Of a stretch of DNA of 64,000 nt, positions 12,900-25,199 are shown piece by piece. Source of the DNA: Trichobilharzia regenti (lineage: Eukaryota; Platyhelminthes; Trematoda; Strigeidida; Schistosomatidae). The notes beneath the pieces are model-generated. The model made no database searches. It was not told where the DNA came from and saw only the letters and a program-made list of their open reading frames with translations. The position numbers and the translations under genes are program-made. The stretch covers positions 62,001-126,000 of the forward strand of contig CALYDD020000398.1 of assembly GCA_944472135.2 (NCBI GenBank), read 5' to 3'. Positions within the stretch are counted from its first letter, which is position 1. Each line of letters starts with the position of its first letter.

Positions 12900-13700
12900 A
12901 CTATTCTCATTTTCGATTCATTGAGAAGATGCGCATTACAAAATATTTCTTCTTATCCACTTTCTCTTGACTTTTTTAGCTATAGACAGCATAAGTGAAG
13001 AACTTCACTTATTGATTACAAAGAGATTGCACGTTTGAATCGCACTGAATATATATGCATATGTACTTTCGTTTGTGTGTCTGTGTGTGTTTTTGTGTTT
13101 TTTCGTGTGTGTGTGTGTGTATGTAAGTGAGTAAACATGATTACATTGATAAACTGTACACTGCTCTTTGTAAAATCATAATAAATAAAGGATTTCTGGT
13201 GAATATTCAGTGTTCTATGGTTCATTATCTCAGTTGAATTTAAGAGTCTCAGGGTAAATATCCAGGAAAAAGTAGTAAGAAGTTTCATTCAGTTATATAA
13301 AGCCTCGACAGTGCTTGCTTACATTCTGTGCGTTACACGTGTCACACTGAACACATTCATCACTGGTAATTTACTGTATGATTGATCAAGATATGTCAGA
13401 ACAGAATGTAATACTTTCTTCAATCTCAAATGATTCGGAAATTTTACACCCTACTAACCTTCAACTCTCACAGTCAAACATAATTCCTTATCTCTATGAC
13501 GACGGATTGGACAAATTTTGGGGAAACTCTCAAATGAGCTCACTCACGACGCACTGGAGTGTTGCCAGTTAAGCATCTGACAATGACGCGGAATAGATCT
13601 AGTGACTTGGAAATGAAAATCCATAGGCAGTTACGAAGTTGGGTGAATGTGTTGACTAAGTGTCAAGTGTAACGAAGGTACTCGACTGATGGACTGTAAT
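12900..13700. repeat. Left arm of the large inverted duplication, inner block
   Basis: The reverse complement of this block matches 42,240-43,000. Anchors are the GT-rich tract here against a CA-rich tract there, the ATAAATAAAGGATTTCTGGT block, the TTCATCACTGGTAATT block near 13,358-13,375, and the block near 13,565-13,620 against 42,310-42,355. The minus-strand frame 13,016-13,288 is driven by the GT tract (His/Thr repeats) and is not a convincing gene. The plus-strand frame 13,378-13,572 has no recognisable domain. Confidence 0.82.
13069..13125. repeat. GT-rich microsatellite
   Basis: Imperfect TG/TGTGTTTT runs. The mirror tract in the other inverted arm is the CA run at 42,796-42,850, so the microsatellite predates the inverted duplication. 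Confidence 0.85.
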
Positions 13701-16700
13701 CCATTCAGAATGCAAATAACGAACAAAGGTGATAATACTGATTGCAATGTTTTGCCGCCTAAAAAGAACACGCAAGACGATGTTTTGAAGACTCTTCTGT
13801 ATGTCCAGTTTCACAATCCTCACTTCATGCACAATCACATCAGAAATCATCAAACAGCAACATCCCATACGATGCCATATACTAATTATTGATTTAGAAT
13901 TGTGATGGTTACACCTATGAAATCACCCGGTTGCCGTTGCTTTTCAGAAGGTAGAGATATAACCATCGCATGTCTGTCTCTTTCGTTTTTGGATCGAGGT
14001 GCCGAATCAGTCAAAACCACCTTCTAGCTACTTGACTTAATTTATCCAAAATATGTCGGTTCCTGAGGGAATTTGTGGTGAAATTTCATCTCGATCCGTG
14101 TAAGCCGCAAATCGAAAATCTCGTCCAGCAAGATCCTACAAGCTACAAGTATTGTCCAAGTCACTTAGTTATATAAGCGACAAATATCATCCCGAAAGCA
14201 ACGCCAAAATTAGGCATAAACCGATATGCTGAAAATATCAATCACAAGAATTAATAATGCTAATCTGGTGGAGATTCGAGTATGGGAGGCAATCAATAAG
14301 TCATCCGAATAACGAATACGGAGTTACTGATTTTATTCACAAACCTGCCTAATGGTAAGCCTTATGTGACTCAAATCTCCAGAACATTTGTGACGCTTAA
14401 TGTGCATGAGTAGCAGTTAACGTCACGTAAAATATCTCTAAGTATCAGAGTCAACGTCAGATGTCTACTGAAGGATAGGAACAGACGTCGCGAGTAGAAA
14501 GCCTTCTATACCGTCATAATCAGCTTTCCAGATAGACTCTCCACAGAAATATCTTCTTTGAGTTGTTAACACCAATGGAATAGCTTTCTCTCCCAGTCTG
14601 TTGATTCCTGCTTTCGACTGTGGTATTTCATGTCGCCCTTTATAAACTACCCTGGATATTTATATTCGCTCATTTCCGGCAGCAATTAGCAATAGCCGTT
14701 TCGCTCACTGAGCACTACACTGCAATCGCATTTACACACATAGTTGTCAATGATGTTTGAAATGTGGTCGTTACACCAGGAAATGCTCCATATTGGTCCA
14801 ACAAATGATGGCGCCTCATGGGTCATTGAGAAACATGCCAGACTATATTGTTCACAGTACTGTTGTAACAGTCAAACGCAAGAGAATTTAGTAACGGAAC
14901 TGTTTGTTTGCAAATTAAAACAGACATTTGGCGAAAACACGTCCAATATACTGAGGAATCAAAATCAGTTCAAATCTTCGACATTGTGCCACCTTTCTCT
15001 TCCGTATTGTGCTTCCTTGTCTTCCTTCCATGTCGTCCATGTTGTTTCACAGGAATTATCCAGTAAATCCATTTCTTCGCCACTCAATATTCTCGCAGAT
15101 GATATACACATACACATATATCTGCATCCATATTCTGTCCACAAGTATCGTCAGTAGCATATGACAGACCACAACAGCAGGTATTGTACATGACAGAGAA
15201 GTTCACTAAGATATTGGAAACATGGTGTTAATTCAATCACAGAAAACACGTAATGTTATCAAAGCGGAGAGCGGTGATTACTTAATAAGTGACCGAGTAT
15301 TGTTGAGAGAGAGAGAGAGAAAAAGAGGCGAACTACCGTCATCACCAAAACTTTCGTCATGTATGCCGTGCTCTCACTGTTCTGTCGCTATCCATTCTCA
15401 CGTACTATCATGCAAGCTATTGGAATATTCTCAGCCTGAACTGTTTAACCAGTGCAATGACCATAGAGCGACGTGAACAAATGTATCTCGTGTTTAGTCA
15501 GCCCCTTTCGTTGCAGCTTCACACGAACTTTCTCAACTGACATGAACATCAATGTCTAGATCAAATTCAAATACACGCCTGTAAAATTTCGAACGAATTC
15601 TGAATCGGAGTTGTCATACACGCAGACCATTCTAATTCTCATCATGTGATTGCCTCTAGGGAGATTCAGCGACCGACAGTGCTGAATTGAGGCACACACG
15701 GAGAGGACACATTGCTATCAGGGGAACAGGTAATCACAGTGAGAAGACACCTGGACAAGGTGCAGCAAGTGATCAAGGATCCACTACAAACGCATCAGAT
15801 GTACGAAAAAGAATTTTATGATAGGAAGGCACAACGATGAAATCCTTCTCAGATAAGTCGTTCTCATTTTATGTTCTTCACTGATGTAGGACAGAAAAAG
15901 GGGTCACAAACGAGCGTGAAGTGTAGTTATCTGGATGAACGTGTGTGCAGAAATACGTGTGAAATATCACCGAGAACTACAGTAGGGGATTAGGGGCTTT
16001 TCTCGGGATCAGTACGAAGAAGCTATTCTGTGTAGCTTTTTCTAACACTGATGTCCACACCAAAATTCTAGAATTACGTGCATTTACTGCAGGCTAACCA
16101 GCAGACTTCGTGGTAGTCACCAATGTGAATTGCTCTGCCCTGTAGGAGAGCAACATGCATTTTCGCTAACTTGAGAATTAAACACCAGTACAGATCCTTA
16201 ACATAAAACCAGAACAGTTATGATTGTCGGTGTCCAAACATTTTAAATGCTTTTCCTCCTCGCATCTACAAGCTTCCTCAACTTCTTGTCAAGATGGTAT
16301 CACAAGGGTCCCGGAAGAGTTAGTGAGACATCTCACAGGCCAGAATATCTTGTAGTAGCCCTGCACCAATTGTAGACATGCTTGTTTTCATCCAATATGT
16401 ATACTTGTATTATATGTGTACACAGACCGATTTTATATGTACTCCGCAAGCATTTGTTTATCTACTATTGAACATTACCTTGACGCAATTTTGAAATTTG
16501 ACTACGGCTATAATACACGATCGTACTCTCCCCAAGTGCCTTTTGGTTTCACTTTGTGGGCGTCGAGTAGCCACAACGTCTGTGCGCGTTAATAAACGTG
16601 AAGAAGTACTTCGAAATACGTGTACGCTGATTTGGTCAAATAACGCATGCAATAACCTCTCAGGTTCCAATCTTCCAGATATTGGAAGTCACATCTCGCC

Positions 16701-17210
16701 AAAATATCAATTAGATACTTCACGACAACATCCTTTCTAAGCACTATTGCACTCTGTTTGTCTTCCCTCACTGGGACTTCAATAAATTTAAAACACCCTA
16801 TCATCCTTATTTTTCACTCATTTAAAGTCTGGTTGCTGTGATGTAAAATAAACACAATAGCAATACTATGTTTGACTAAAGCCATATTTTCATCAAAAAC
16901 GTCGTAGTTTTCGTGGCAAGATCATTATGGTTAGCGTTTAACATTGCGAATGAATACCATCATTCCATTGACTCGACATATCCTTCATGTATAAATCCTG
17001 TAAATGTTGTTTTGATGACGTTTTGTCCCTGGCGGTATTCCACAGTATTTCACAGTTTCTCAGGACGTTTTCCTTTTCCAGAAATAACTTTTTATCACGT
17101 GAGGGTGTAGCTTTTCACTCAAATATACCGTATTCATTGGTTGGTCATCTCTATCAGCGGGAAATGAGATGAAGATTTCAAATTCGGAATTCAGAAGTAT
17201 TGGTTAAGAA
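13701..17210. other. Spacer without a recognisable gene
   Basis: This is the left edge of the spacer between the inverted arms. The longest frame, 14,744-15,157 on the plus strand (137 codons), begins with a Met/Phe/Trp-containing segment and ends in a Ser/His/Ile-rich tail. I find no family signature, signal peptide or repeat partner in the window, and call it unassigned. The overlapping opposite frames at 16,458-16,804 are also unassigned. A GA run lies at 15,305-15,322. Confidence 0.45.
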
Positions 17211-17239
17211 AAGAAGGCTTGGAGCCTATGTTAATCGTG

Positions 17240-18790
17240 TTCCAGTCAAGTAAGCTTCTTGTCCAAATCCTTCCTGAATGAATCTGTTGAGGGTGCAGAC
17301 ACCACTTCTTCTAGGAGTCGGTTCCAATAGTTTATGACTTGGTGTGAGAGCCAGTACTCAACAGCAATATGATTTCTTCTTGGCTTTTGAACTCACTTGT
17401 TATGTCCTCTAAGGTGTTCCATTCTGGGGTGAAGGAAAAGAGACATTAAATCAGATCCGTAGTCATTATTGAAATTATTAATATTGTGATTAAATCTCTC
17501 CTCTACCTAGGGCATGGCAGGGAGAAGAGATTCAAACTGTCCAGTCTTTCCTCGTGTGCTTAGTTAGTCATACCGATGACCATACGAGTTGCCTTCCTTT
17601 GAACCCTTTCTAAGATGTGTAAGTCCCATTTAAGACAAGGACTGGCTGCCTGGATACAGTATAATGGCCTCGACCTCACCAGACATGTTTATTAGGAGGC
17701 GAAGATATCTCTGGTGATTCTAGTAAAGGCTCTGTGAATCGCCCATAAGGATCTGAAACTACATGCAGCTACCGTGCGTAAATGTGCTGAAGCTTTTAAA
17801 TCGTGACTAGCTATGACACCTAAATGCAAGTGATTCGAGTGTTAATACTTATAGTTCGTAGGAGCAGATGCATGGTTGCAGAATTTACTACATTATTCAG
17901 GAGCATCCATTGTTTGAACCACTGTGACAATTTTTTGAGGTCTTCTTGCAGTGTGAACGAATCATTGTTTTACTTCAGCTCTCTCCACATATTTGAGTCA
18001 CCTGCGTATAGGACCATAGGTGAATCAGTGGGCAGAGAAAACCCAGTGAAATATAAAATAAATAGGAGATTTCCGAGTACCGTGCTTTGTGACACCCCGC
18101 TACGCACTGCTGTCAAGTCGATCCTAGCACTCTGCCTCCTATCTATAAGGAACTTTCCGAGCCAGTTTATCAAAAGCTTTGCTGAAGTCTATGAAGACGA
18201 CGTCAACAGGTCTTCTGTTGTCCATTGAGTTAACTCAGCTTTCTCTTGCAGTGAGGAGATTTGACAGGCATGAGAGGTTTCTCCGAGGACCGTGCTGTGC
18301 TCTGGGTAACATCTTTTGTTTTCCAGATATGCCATAATGCGTTTCTTGATGATTCTTTCCAGTGCCCTTAATAAAGTGTTGGTGAGACTAATAGGCCTGT
18401 GATTTTAAGAACTTCGCCATAATTTTGCTTTGTGGATGGGGTTGGTATGGCGTCTTTTACGTTACGCTGTAACACTTCCTTTAGGAGAGAGACCTGGAAG
18501 ATCGTGGTCAAAGGGCCGGCTATGTGAGTTGATAGGCAGTTGCGCAAGATGTCTTGGCCGATGTGAACGGAATCTAGCCGTATTCTTCTGATGCAGTTGA
18601 AGCTGATCCTATAGGGAGTGATGACTCCTGTGTAAGTACTTGGGAGAAGTAGTCTGCCATTGCGTATGCTTTTTCCTAATATTCTGCGATTGTGTCATTG
18701 TCAATAGTCACGTTTGGGACAGCAATGGATGTTTTGTTGCTGAAGTTCATGTACGCTAAAAACATTTTCTTAGGTTGTGTCTTTGCATTT
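17240..18790 (-). pseudogene. LINE reverse transcriptase and C-terminal domain, degenerate
   Basis: Minus-strand translation gives an RPISLTNTLLRALERII block near 18,400, motif A as VDVVFIDFSKAFD (18,169-18,207), a degraded motif B as GVSQSTVLGNLLF (about 18,065-18,104) and motif C as YAGDS (about 17,996-18,011). In motif C the usual YADD has lost its second position to Gly. Further on come LERVQRKATRM and WNRLLEEVVSAPS, typical of the CR1/L2 C-terminus (17,600 down to 17,290). Frames change several times and stops occur throughout, so it cannot make an active enzyme. Confidence 0.85.
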
Positions 18791-19099
18791 TAAGCCAAAT
18801 TTACTTCGAAATTCATCCTTGATTGGCGGATTTTTGCAGTAGCTTTATTCCTAGCAGTGTTATATAATTTCCTGGCCTCAGGAGTCTCAAGTGTGGCAAA
18901 CAGGTTCTCAAATTTGTGTCGACGTCTGAGTAACTTACGAATCACTCGGTTTATCCAAGAGGGAAAATGATTCCGATACTTTGGGATAAACCAAAATAGT
19001 TGTCTGAAGATGGCGTTGTAAGTCTGGTCCAGTGAACTATTGGAGCGTTGAAGCCACCGACTAAGAGACTTCGATATTTCGAAGTCCAGGAGCATGGCT

Positions 19100-19600
19100 T
19101 CTCTATTAGAAACCATCTGCACTGCAGTCAGGACTGTGGTATATAGCAATGAGGTCAATGACTTGGCCTATATATTTACGTCTGCAGTGTGGAAGTTCGC
19201 ACGATTCACTTTGGTGAGCGAGTGCTTCGATGCTACTCACGAATAAGCATTTCTTAATGGAGATGAATACGCCACTTCCTTCACGGTTTCGTCCGTCCAC
19301 CCCATGCACTTGGATGTTTGGCAAGTTAACTTCGTTGTCAGTGACATCGGGTGTGAGCCACGTCTCTGTGATGATGATAACATCTGGATTACTGAAGTCT
19401 ATCATATAACCAGCTCAGTCCGTTTGTTTAACAGGCAGCAGGTGATTATGTAGCAAACTCTCGATTCAGTTTGGTGCTTCCGTGGCCTACCCACAGAGGT
19501 TTCACGATTATCAAACTGGCGCTCAACGTTGATGGTCAAATATCCGATATCATTTTTACGAGCTGGTATGAACCGATTCGATTTCTTTGTGCTCACCTCT
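19100..19600 (-). pseudogene. LINE apurinic endonuclease domain, degenerate
   Basis: The frame at 19,405-19,106 shows the motif IDFSNPDVIIITETWL followed by a GSGVFISIK strand. These match the second (catalytic Glu) block and the following strand of apurinic-type endonucleases that nick target DNA for LINE insertion. The upstream frame (19,596-19,402) ends with the degenerate equivalent of the N-terminal YNARSLLNKRTEL block. The two are out of phase and separated by a stop. The later GDFN block is not in the open piece. It lies immediately upstream of the reverse transcriptase remnants on the same strand. Confidence 0.82.
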
Positions 19601-20309
19601 CGATTGTGAAGGATAGGTTCCTGATATTCGGTAAACTTCTGCGTAGCTCACCCCGTCACTCCACTGCCGTAGCTTTCGTCGACTCCAAAACGAGTGCTGA
19701 TTGACTCAATTATTTGTGGTTTGTAGTATGCGGTGTGTTAAGACTGTCACTTCTGTGAATGAAGTTGATCCTTTCATCCTTTAGTCCCCCAGGATCCTCA
19801 TCAGAATAAAAGTGACAATAATAATAACAACAAGATATATATATATATTATTAGTGAAGCTTATTCAGACTAGTATATTTTGATGACCTCAGCGAAAGGT
19901 GTACATTTTGATATTCCGACGAAATTGTTCTGATCGCCTGTGAGATAATTCAACAATTTCAACTTTTGCAAAAGTCCTACTTCCCTGCTCTTCATCAGCT
20001 GTAACTTGTAGCATTTTTGATCATGATCAAAATGGATTGTGGAATAGAAATTATTATTATCCAAATAGTTGGTCAGGACTCACATAACGATTTATTTAGG
20101 TGATTCGTTTTGCATTGCTGCAGCACCGATTCACCACATACTAACTACAATCAAACTTTTGATGAAGTAAACATCGAATTCACTTTTTTACAATATTAAT
20201 TCTCATTTATTTGCATCTGAGAGACGGCAGTTTAAAGACGTCATCAATATACTGAATAAAATATGCACGAAGTAGTCATATTTAAACCTATATAGTTGCA
20301 CAATGTATA

Positions 20310-20312
20310 ATA

Positions 20313-20352
<40 letters not shown>
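20310..20352. repeat. TA dinucleotide microsatellite
   Basis: Near-perfect TA repeat directly read from the sequence. It can extrude or mis-assemble, so its length may not be reliable. Confidence 0.9.
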
Positions 20353-20355
<3 letters not shown>

Positions 20356-21400
20356 ACATGACAAGACAATGGAATTGTTTCGATTAGCTCACTTTACATA
20401 GATGGGAACAATGTGTGCGATATAACATTTGGCATCATCACCGTATGCATTTAACCAATACGCTCGTAATAATTGAAGCATGCGTGGGTCGATAGGTCAT
20501 TCAAAAAATTTCAAAACTGTCGAAGCTCAGTGCCTCAGTATAGGTGGTGCTAGAGAATTGCTCATCGGTGTAATATATGCTAGAAATGCAAAATTTATAA
20601 GAACAAAACTATTTATATTTCGTATAATCCGGTGTCCTCTTGAAATGTATGCTATTTTACAGTCAACATCAGTTATGTTATAAATTACTATCGTGAAGTA
20701 TCGTAAATTATTAATCTGAAATTCTTGAATTCATTGATGACAATATAAGCAATAAGAACAGCTTGTCGCAAATTTCAAATTGTTAACCCTTCAATATCAA
20801 AATTGAGTTACAACCCAGACTTCGCTCTGCTTCTTGGTGATAGTTACGGTTGAACTTGAAAGACGTATATTAAGGTAAGTGCTGTGTTGCCACGTTACTC
20901 AAAGCTGTTTCACGAAGAGAAGAACGTCCTGGGAAAAACAGCAGTAAGTGCTCAGTTAAAGATGCAACGTATTATTTTTACAACAGTAGGCAATTTTCAG
21001 TAAATACGAGACCGAAAACCAGAATAACGGGAGCTGGTACTTATCATCATGCGGGTCAGTGAGATTTCAAATGCAACCATCAGCATGTGTTCATTATTTC
21101 TTAAATGACCAGATTTATTGGCAGTAAACAGGTAGTTAATGTGGGTTTTTATTGGTATGAAGGCAATAATCCACAACTGTCATCTAGGACGCGTCGCAGG
21201 GGAAGGTAACTGGTAATTCAAGAGTCAGTTGTAGAATATGGGACCAGTAATGCTTGTGAATCATTTCTCAATCTAACTGGTCAAATATTGGAATTCTTTT
21301 TTCTCATTCAAAATTCATGGGTCAGCTATAGAATGGTGAGAGAACAAAGAAGGCAAACGATAACAACACAGAAGAAAGCAATTCGAGCCCTCAAGAAGTG

Positions 21401-21434
<34 letters not shown>

Positions 21435-21459
21435 AAAGTCACTATGATTATTTTGGTGC

Positions 21460-21655
21460 ACCAACTAACGAACTAACCAATTTAACAACTAAACAACTAA
21501 CTATTTAACTGGCTGAGTACCTAACTAAGAAACTGATTATACAAATAGATAACTAACTAACTGACTAAACAGTCAAATAGGTAACTGACTTACTAACTAT
21601 CTTACTAAGAAACTTACTAAAAAATTACCTCATTAAACAAATAACTAACTATTCC
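21460..21655. repeat. Degenerate AACT tetranucleotide array
   Basis: About 195 bp dominated by variants of AACTAACT, CTAACTAA and related units with scattered substitutions. It looks like an old simple-sequence array. The same AACTAACTAACTAACG motif occurs briefly at 357-371 and 7,846-7,860. Confidence 0.8.
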
Positions 21656-22067
21656 TGTTATTCTAATTTTTTTATATTATGTGTGAACTAATAATAGTGT
21701 TCTGCGTAGAAATATTTATCATGTCATTACAATAATATTAACATTTATACCTGTAATTTTTTCTAACTTATACGTCTGTGTACTGAAGGCGGCCTGCCTT
21801 AATCTTGGGCTACCAAAATTTCCATCCTACATATTGCATCTGTTTCCTCTCATTTGTTTTGTTTTAATCATTCAATTATGTGTGCAAATCGCATTACTTA
21901 CTCTCACGATTATTTAAAGTTTTTTCAACCTGATGATTTTCGAGTATAAAATAACCTTCAGGAAAGGCATCATGGTCGATGGCAAAGATCCTTGTAGTGT
22001 ACTACAATGCATCAGATGACTGTTCCTGTGATTATGAGCAGAAATTGCAGGTCATTATCGAACAAGA

Positions 22068-22610
22068 TTAATTACTTGCATTCTTTATTATACTCAAATG
22101 TATATTGTAATACTGGTGTAATAACTCTTCAAGCAACTTGGCTCGACGAATCATATGACGATAATTTAGTCGTTTGAAGTTGTTTCACAATGTACAGACA
22201 AGACCGATGCAGCTCAAAGAAGAAGAGAGGTGGTGGTGTCGCCACTTTTATCAATTCTCAGTGGTCTACTGCCAACAACGTCTGCTTCTCATTCTCAAAT
22301 GACAATACTGATTGTATAACTGTGAAATGTCGACCTAAATACTTATGTAAGTAAAGCTTCATTTTTGTCACAAATATCTATATCACACGTTGTTGCAGTC
22401 CCTCAGAACTATCGAATTTTGCTGATGAATTCACTATTTTCGCTGCTGCTTCGTTTGGTAACTACTTTTCTATAGTGACTGGCGACTTCAATTCCTGCGA
22501 CTACAGTTTTATTACATGGCTGGGAGATGAAAATGATGTTTACTTCCCAACTCGTAAAAACACTTTACTTGATTTAGTATTTATAAATGATTCTAGAATA
22601 TTCATACATT
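22068..22610 (+). pseudogene. CR1-like endonuclease domain, first part
   Basis: Translation on the plus strand gives GVITLQATWLDESYDD, where family members have LQETWL (the catalytic Glu is replaced by Ala here). It continues with GGGVATFIN (about 22,230-22,256), the GDFNSC block near 22,480 and LLDLVFIND near 22,575. At least two stops interrupt it, one near 22,187 and a TAA after KYLCK near 22,350. The domain is cut by the insertion that starts near 22,610, and its last block (NSDHCFV) resumes at 23,128. Confidence 0.85.
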
Positions 22611-23085
22611 TGGTTCCCTTGATGAATTTCGATAAAGAAAGGAAGACGAAATTTGCACTATAAAATGATATCATTCTATTTCACAGGTTCTCATCAGCTG
22701 CAGACTACCTGAAATTACAATGGTTATATAGATGATAATAACATACTTTAATGTTTGAGTGGTGGTAGAAAAGAGATACTATAATTTTGACGCATCTGAA
22801 TGAAAGCATTACAGTGTTTTTAGTTTAAGTTTTCATCATCAATTTATACGCCTTTAAAGTTGAAAAGAGAGGGAGGGGTAAGACAGAAAACAGAAAAAAT
22901 TGATTAACAGAACAGTGTTAGCTTGTTGGTCCACATAGCAACTCAAGAAACAAAAACGGTTACAGTTTATGAGATTAAGGTTTGTTCAGTGAGTTGAGAT
23001 CATTGAATTAGATGACTAATCAAAATCAAAATTCTGTTACCAAGAAAGTGAGAGATTAATCACGCTCTCTTTCTGTATGCATAAG
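22610..23085 (-). mobile_element. 5'-truncated Penelope-like element tail nested in the LINE
   Basis: This 475-bp block matches 34,711-35,132 in the same orientation. Shared blocks include AAAATGATATCATTCTATTT near 22,662 and the AGAGATTRAYCACRMTCTCT palindrome-like end near 23,050. At 34.7 kb the block continues into Penelope coding sequence on the minus strand. Here it stops there, so it is the 3' untranslated part of a truncated copy. It splits the LINE endonuclease between the LDLVFI and SDHCF blocks, which shows that it inserted later. The plus-strand frame 22,475-22,663 therefore joins LINE and insert and is not one protein. Confidence 0.8.
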
Positions 23086-23099
23086 ATTCTGGAATATGC

Positions 23100-23450
23100 G
23101 AAGCTCGTAAAAGAGCTTCGCTCTTCAATTCTGATCACTGTTTTGTATGAGTCTTACACAAAATTTACGGAAAGTTACACAGTAAAGCCTTCTCAAACTT
23201 GTCTAAGAAAGTTGTTCACAGATGTTACTCAAATGAGAACGTACATCATCTTAGAAACATGCCCAGTGACACAAGATGGGATCTGTTTAATGATGATTCG
23301 CTTGATGACACTATCTCTTATATTATATCCTATCTGAAATTCTGTTTTGAAATCTGCTGTCCAAAAGAAACACTATTCGTCAAATTTGACCGTTTCTCCT
23401 CTCCTCAACTGCAAAAGCTTCGTAGAGAGAAGTAAAAACTGTATAAGATG
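23100..23450 (+). pseudogene. CR1-like endonuclease end and linker
   Basis: After the insert the LINE resumes with NSDHCFV (about 23,128-23,147), the final catalytic Ser-Asp-His block of apurinic-type endonucleases, followed by a stop. The linker is readable in the frame 23,199-23,435 (RWDLFNDDSLDD, then a Lys/Arg-rich end). It ends at a TAA (23,433-23,435) just before the reverse transcriptase frame. Confidence 0.8.
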
Positions 23451-25171
23451 AAAGATAAAAGTGGTGCAAAAAGAACAAACTTCTTACCTAAATCCAAAAT
23501 GCAGAGGTTGAATGTGATATATAATCACAAATTCATATCCTGCAAAAGTGCTTCAAATATGTGGAAACTATTTAAGGAAATCACTGGTGGTAAGCAGATA
23601 AACAATATTCCGTATTCTTTTGATGTATGTACTCTTAATAAATCTTTTATTTACTCTCCCTCAAATGCCATTCTTACCAGGATCACTAGTGTTATTAATA
23701 GTCCATTTCCAGATTTTAACACAAACGATGTTCAAAAGTGTCTCAAGTGTCTAAAACCTTCCCAGAGCTTAGGTCCAGATTATGTACCAAGCATTACTTT
23801 TAAAAATGTTCTGATATTCTGTATCATCCTCTCGCTGATCTATTTAACAAATCTTTTTCCGGTCATATTGAGCCTGTCGTCTGGGAGGATATTAAAGTTG
23901 TACCTATACCTAGATTATCTACTGGAGCATGTGTCAAATTTAGACCCATTGCTATTACCTCTTCTTTTTTGAAAACTATGGAGAAATTATTTTTACTTAG
24001 TCTTGTACCTTCGCTTGAATCCTTTAATGACCCTGAACAATTTGCCTATAAGCATAGTAGAAGCACTTTAGATGCAGCTGCCGTCTTATATCATAACATT
24101 GCTTTCAGTCTAGACAAGGTGGCTAAATTTGTTCGATGTGCCTTCCTAGACTATACATCTGTTTTTGACTCGGTCTCTAGGGACGTCTTATTAAATAAAC
24201 TTGCTGCTAGTCAAACAGAATGTTGGGCTGTCAACTGGTTACATTCCTATTTCTCGGAAAGAAAGCAGTACACCGTGTATAAAAAGAAGTCTTCCACTTC
24301 ATTGCCTACTGAGGCTGGTGTCCCTCAAGGCTCTGTCGTTTCTCCTTTACTTCTTTCTTTCTTCTTGCATGAATTGCCTCACTCTGATGAAATAAACTTT
24401 GTGAAGTACGCTGATGATTTAACCGTTTCAGTGGCTGTTAACTCCCAGCTAGATTCTACCAAAATAAATAGCTTTCTTTCAGGAGTCAGTATATGGTCTG
24501 AGTGTAAACTAAATCCTTCTAAATTCCAAACTGTTGATTTCAGCCTAGGATGTAAAAGACAGTTAAAAGAAGTCGTCGATTCTCATAACAGTTGTAAGAT
24601 TAATGACAATGAAATAGGAATCAAATCAGAAATTAAGTATCTTGGACTTATTCTGTCTTCTGATCTCTCCTGGTCTTCCCATGTCTTAGCGATGTCAAGT
24701 AAAATATTCCGCCTGTAATTTAACATTAAGAAGTTAAGGCATTCGGATATAACTCAACACCTCCTCTTACAGTCCATAAACTCTCACATCTTACCGATTC
24801 TTCATTATTGTTCACCCTTATTCATTCCTGGTTTGCTTGAAAAAGACTATGTCACAATTCGTAGAACGCTGAAGACTGTCAGTAGGGTGAGTGGTGTCCC
24901 AGTGGACCACATAGTTAACGTCGTTGTCGATAGGCACTTGATTTCGTGTAATCAATTTGCTAGAGGAATTTCGTGTGACTTGGATCATCCAATTTACTCT
25001 CAGCTTTCATCTTGCATCTCCTCAGGTAGAGCAGGAAGTAACTTCAGAAAACTGTATGCTCGCACGTCTAAGTATAGAAATTCTATGATACCATACTTGG
25101 AACGTATTTTATGTGATAGGGAAAATAGTGTCAGGCAAGAATTAACTAACCTTTTTTCATCTAGTAAATAA
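23448..25171 (+). pseudogene. CR1-like reverse transcriptase, nearly intact
   Basis: The enzyme copies element RNA at the nicked target. The first part (23,448-23,812) carries the N-terminal region. A frameshift near 23,813 moves the reading to the frame of 23,969-24,718, where the block before motif A reads KFRPIAITSSFLKTMEK. Motif A is FLDYTSVFDSVSR (about 24,139-24,180), motif B is VPQGSVVSPLL (about 24,319), and motif C is an intact YADD (24,407-24,418). A TAA at 24,716-24,718 interrupts the same frame, which then continues with the C-terminal region to 25,171. The relative at 37.4 kb has sense codons at that stop. The catalytic aspartates are present, but frameshift and stop make this copy inactive unless suppressed. 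Confidence 0.9.
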
Positions 25172-25199
25172 ACAATTTCCTCCATCCATCCTTATATAC

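Larger units (their letters stand above)
17212..19750 (-). mobile_element. Decayed CR1/L2-type non-LTR retrotransposon
   Basis: Read on the minus strand, this region carries pieces of every LINE ORF2 domain in order: endonuclease (about 19,600-19,100), linker (about 19,100-18,790), reverse transcriptase (about 18,620-17,950) and C-terminal region (about 17,830-17,240). Many stops and frame changes separate the pieces. The likely 3' end is near 17,212. No clear microsatellite tail or target duplication was seen. By motif style it belongs with CR1/L2/Rex1-type LINEs, and its sequence differs clearly from the CR1-like elements at 22.1 and 37.4 kb. Confidence 0.85.
19751..22055. other. AT-rich, gene-free stretch
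   Basis: No gene is recognised. It holds several simple repeats: a short TA run at 19,838-19,852, a long TA run at about 20,310-20,352, another at about 21,403-21,431, and a degenerate tetranucleotide array at 21,460-21,655. The frames 19,870-20,064 and 20,480-20,683 have no domain. The last 300 bp may be the upstream part of the following LINE, but no protein similarity is visible before about 22,065. Confidence 0.5.

Noticed and set aside
13016..13288. His/Thr-repeat protein frame
   Set aside because: The repeats are produced by the GT/CA microsatellite, and the same effect appears in the mirror copy at 42,631-42,909.
21460..21655. CRISPR-like or telomere-like array
   Set aside because: The units are short, degenerate AACT variants without spacers of regular length, so it is an old simple repeat.
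22475..22663. A single small protein ending in MNFDKERK
   Set aside because: It joins LINE endonuclease (to about 22,610) to a Penelope-like tail inserted later, so it is not one gene.
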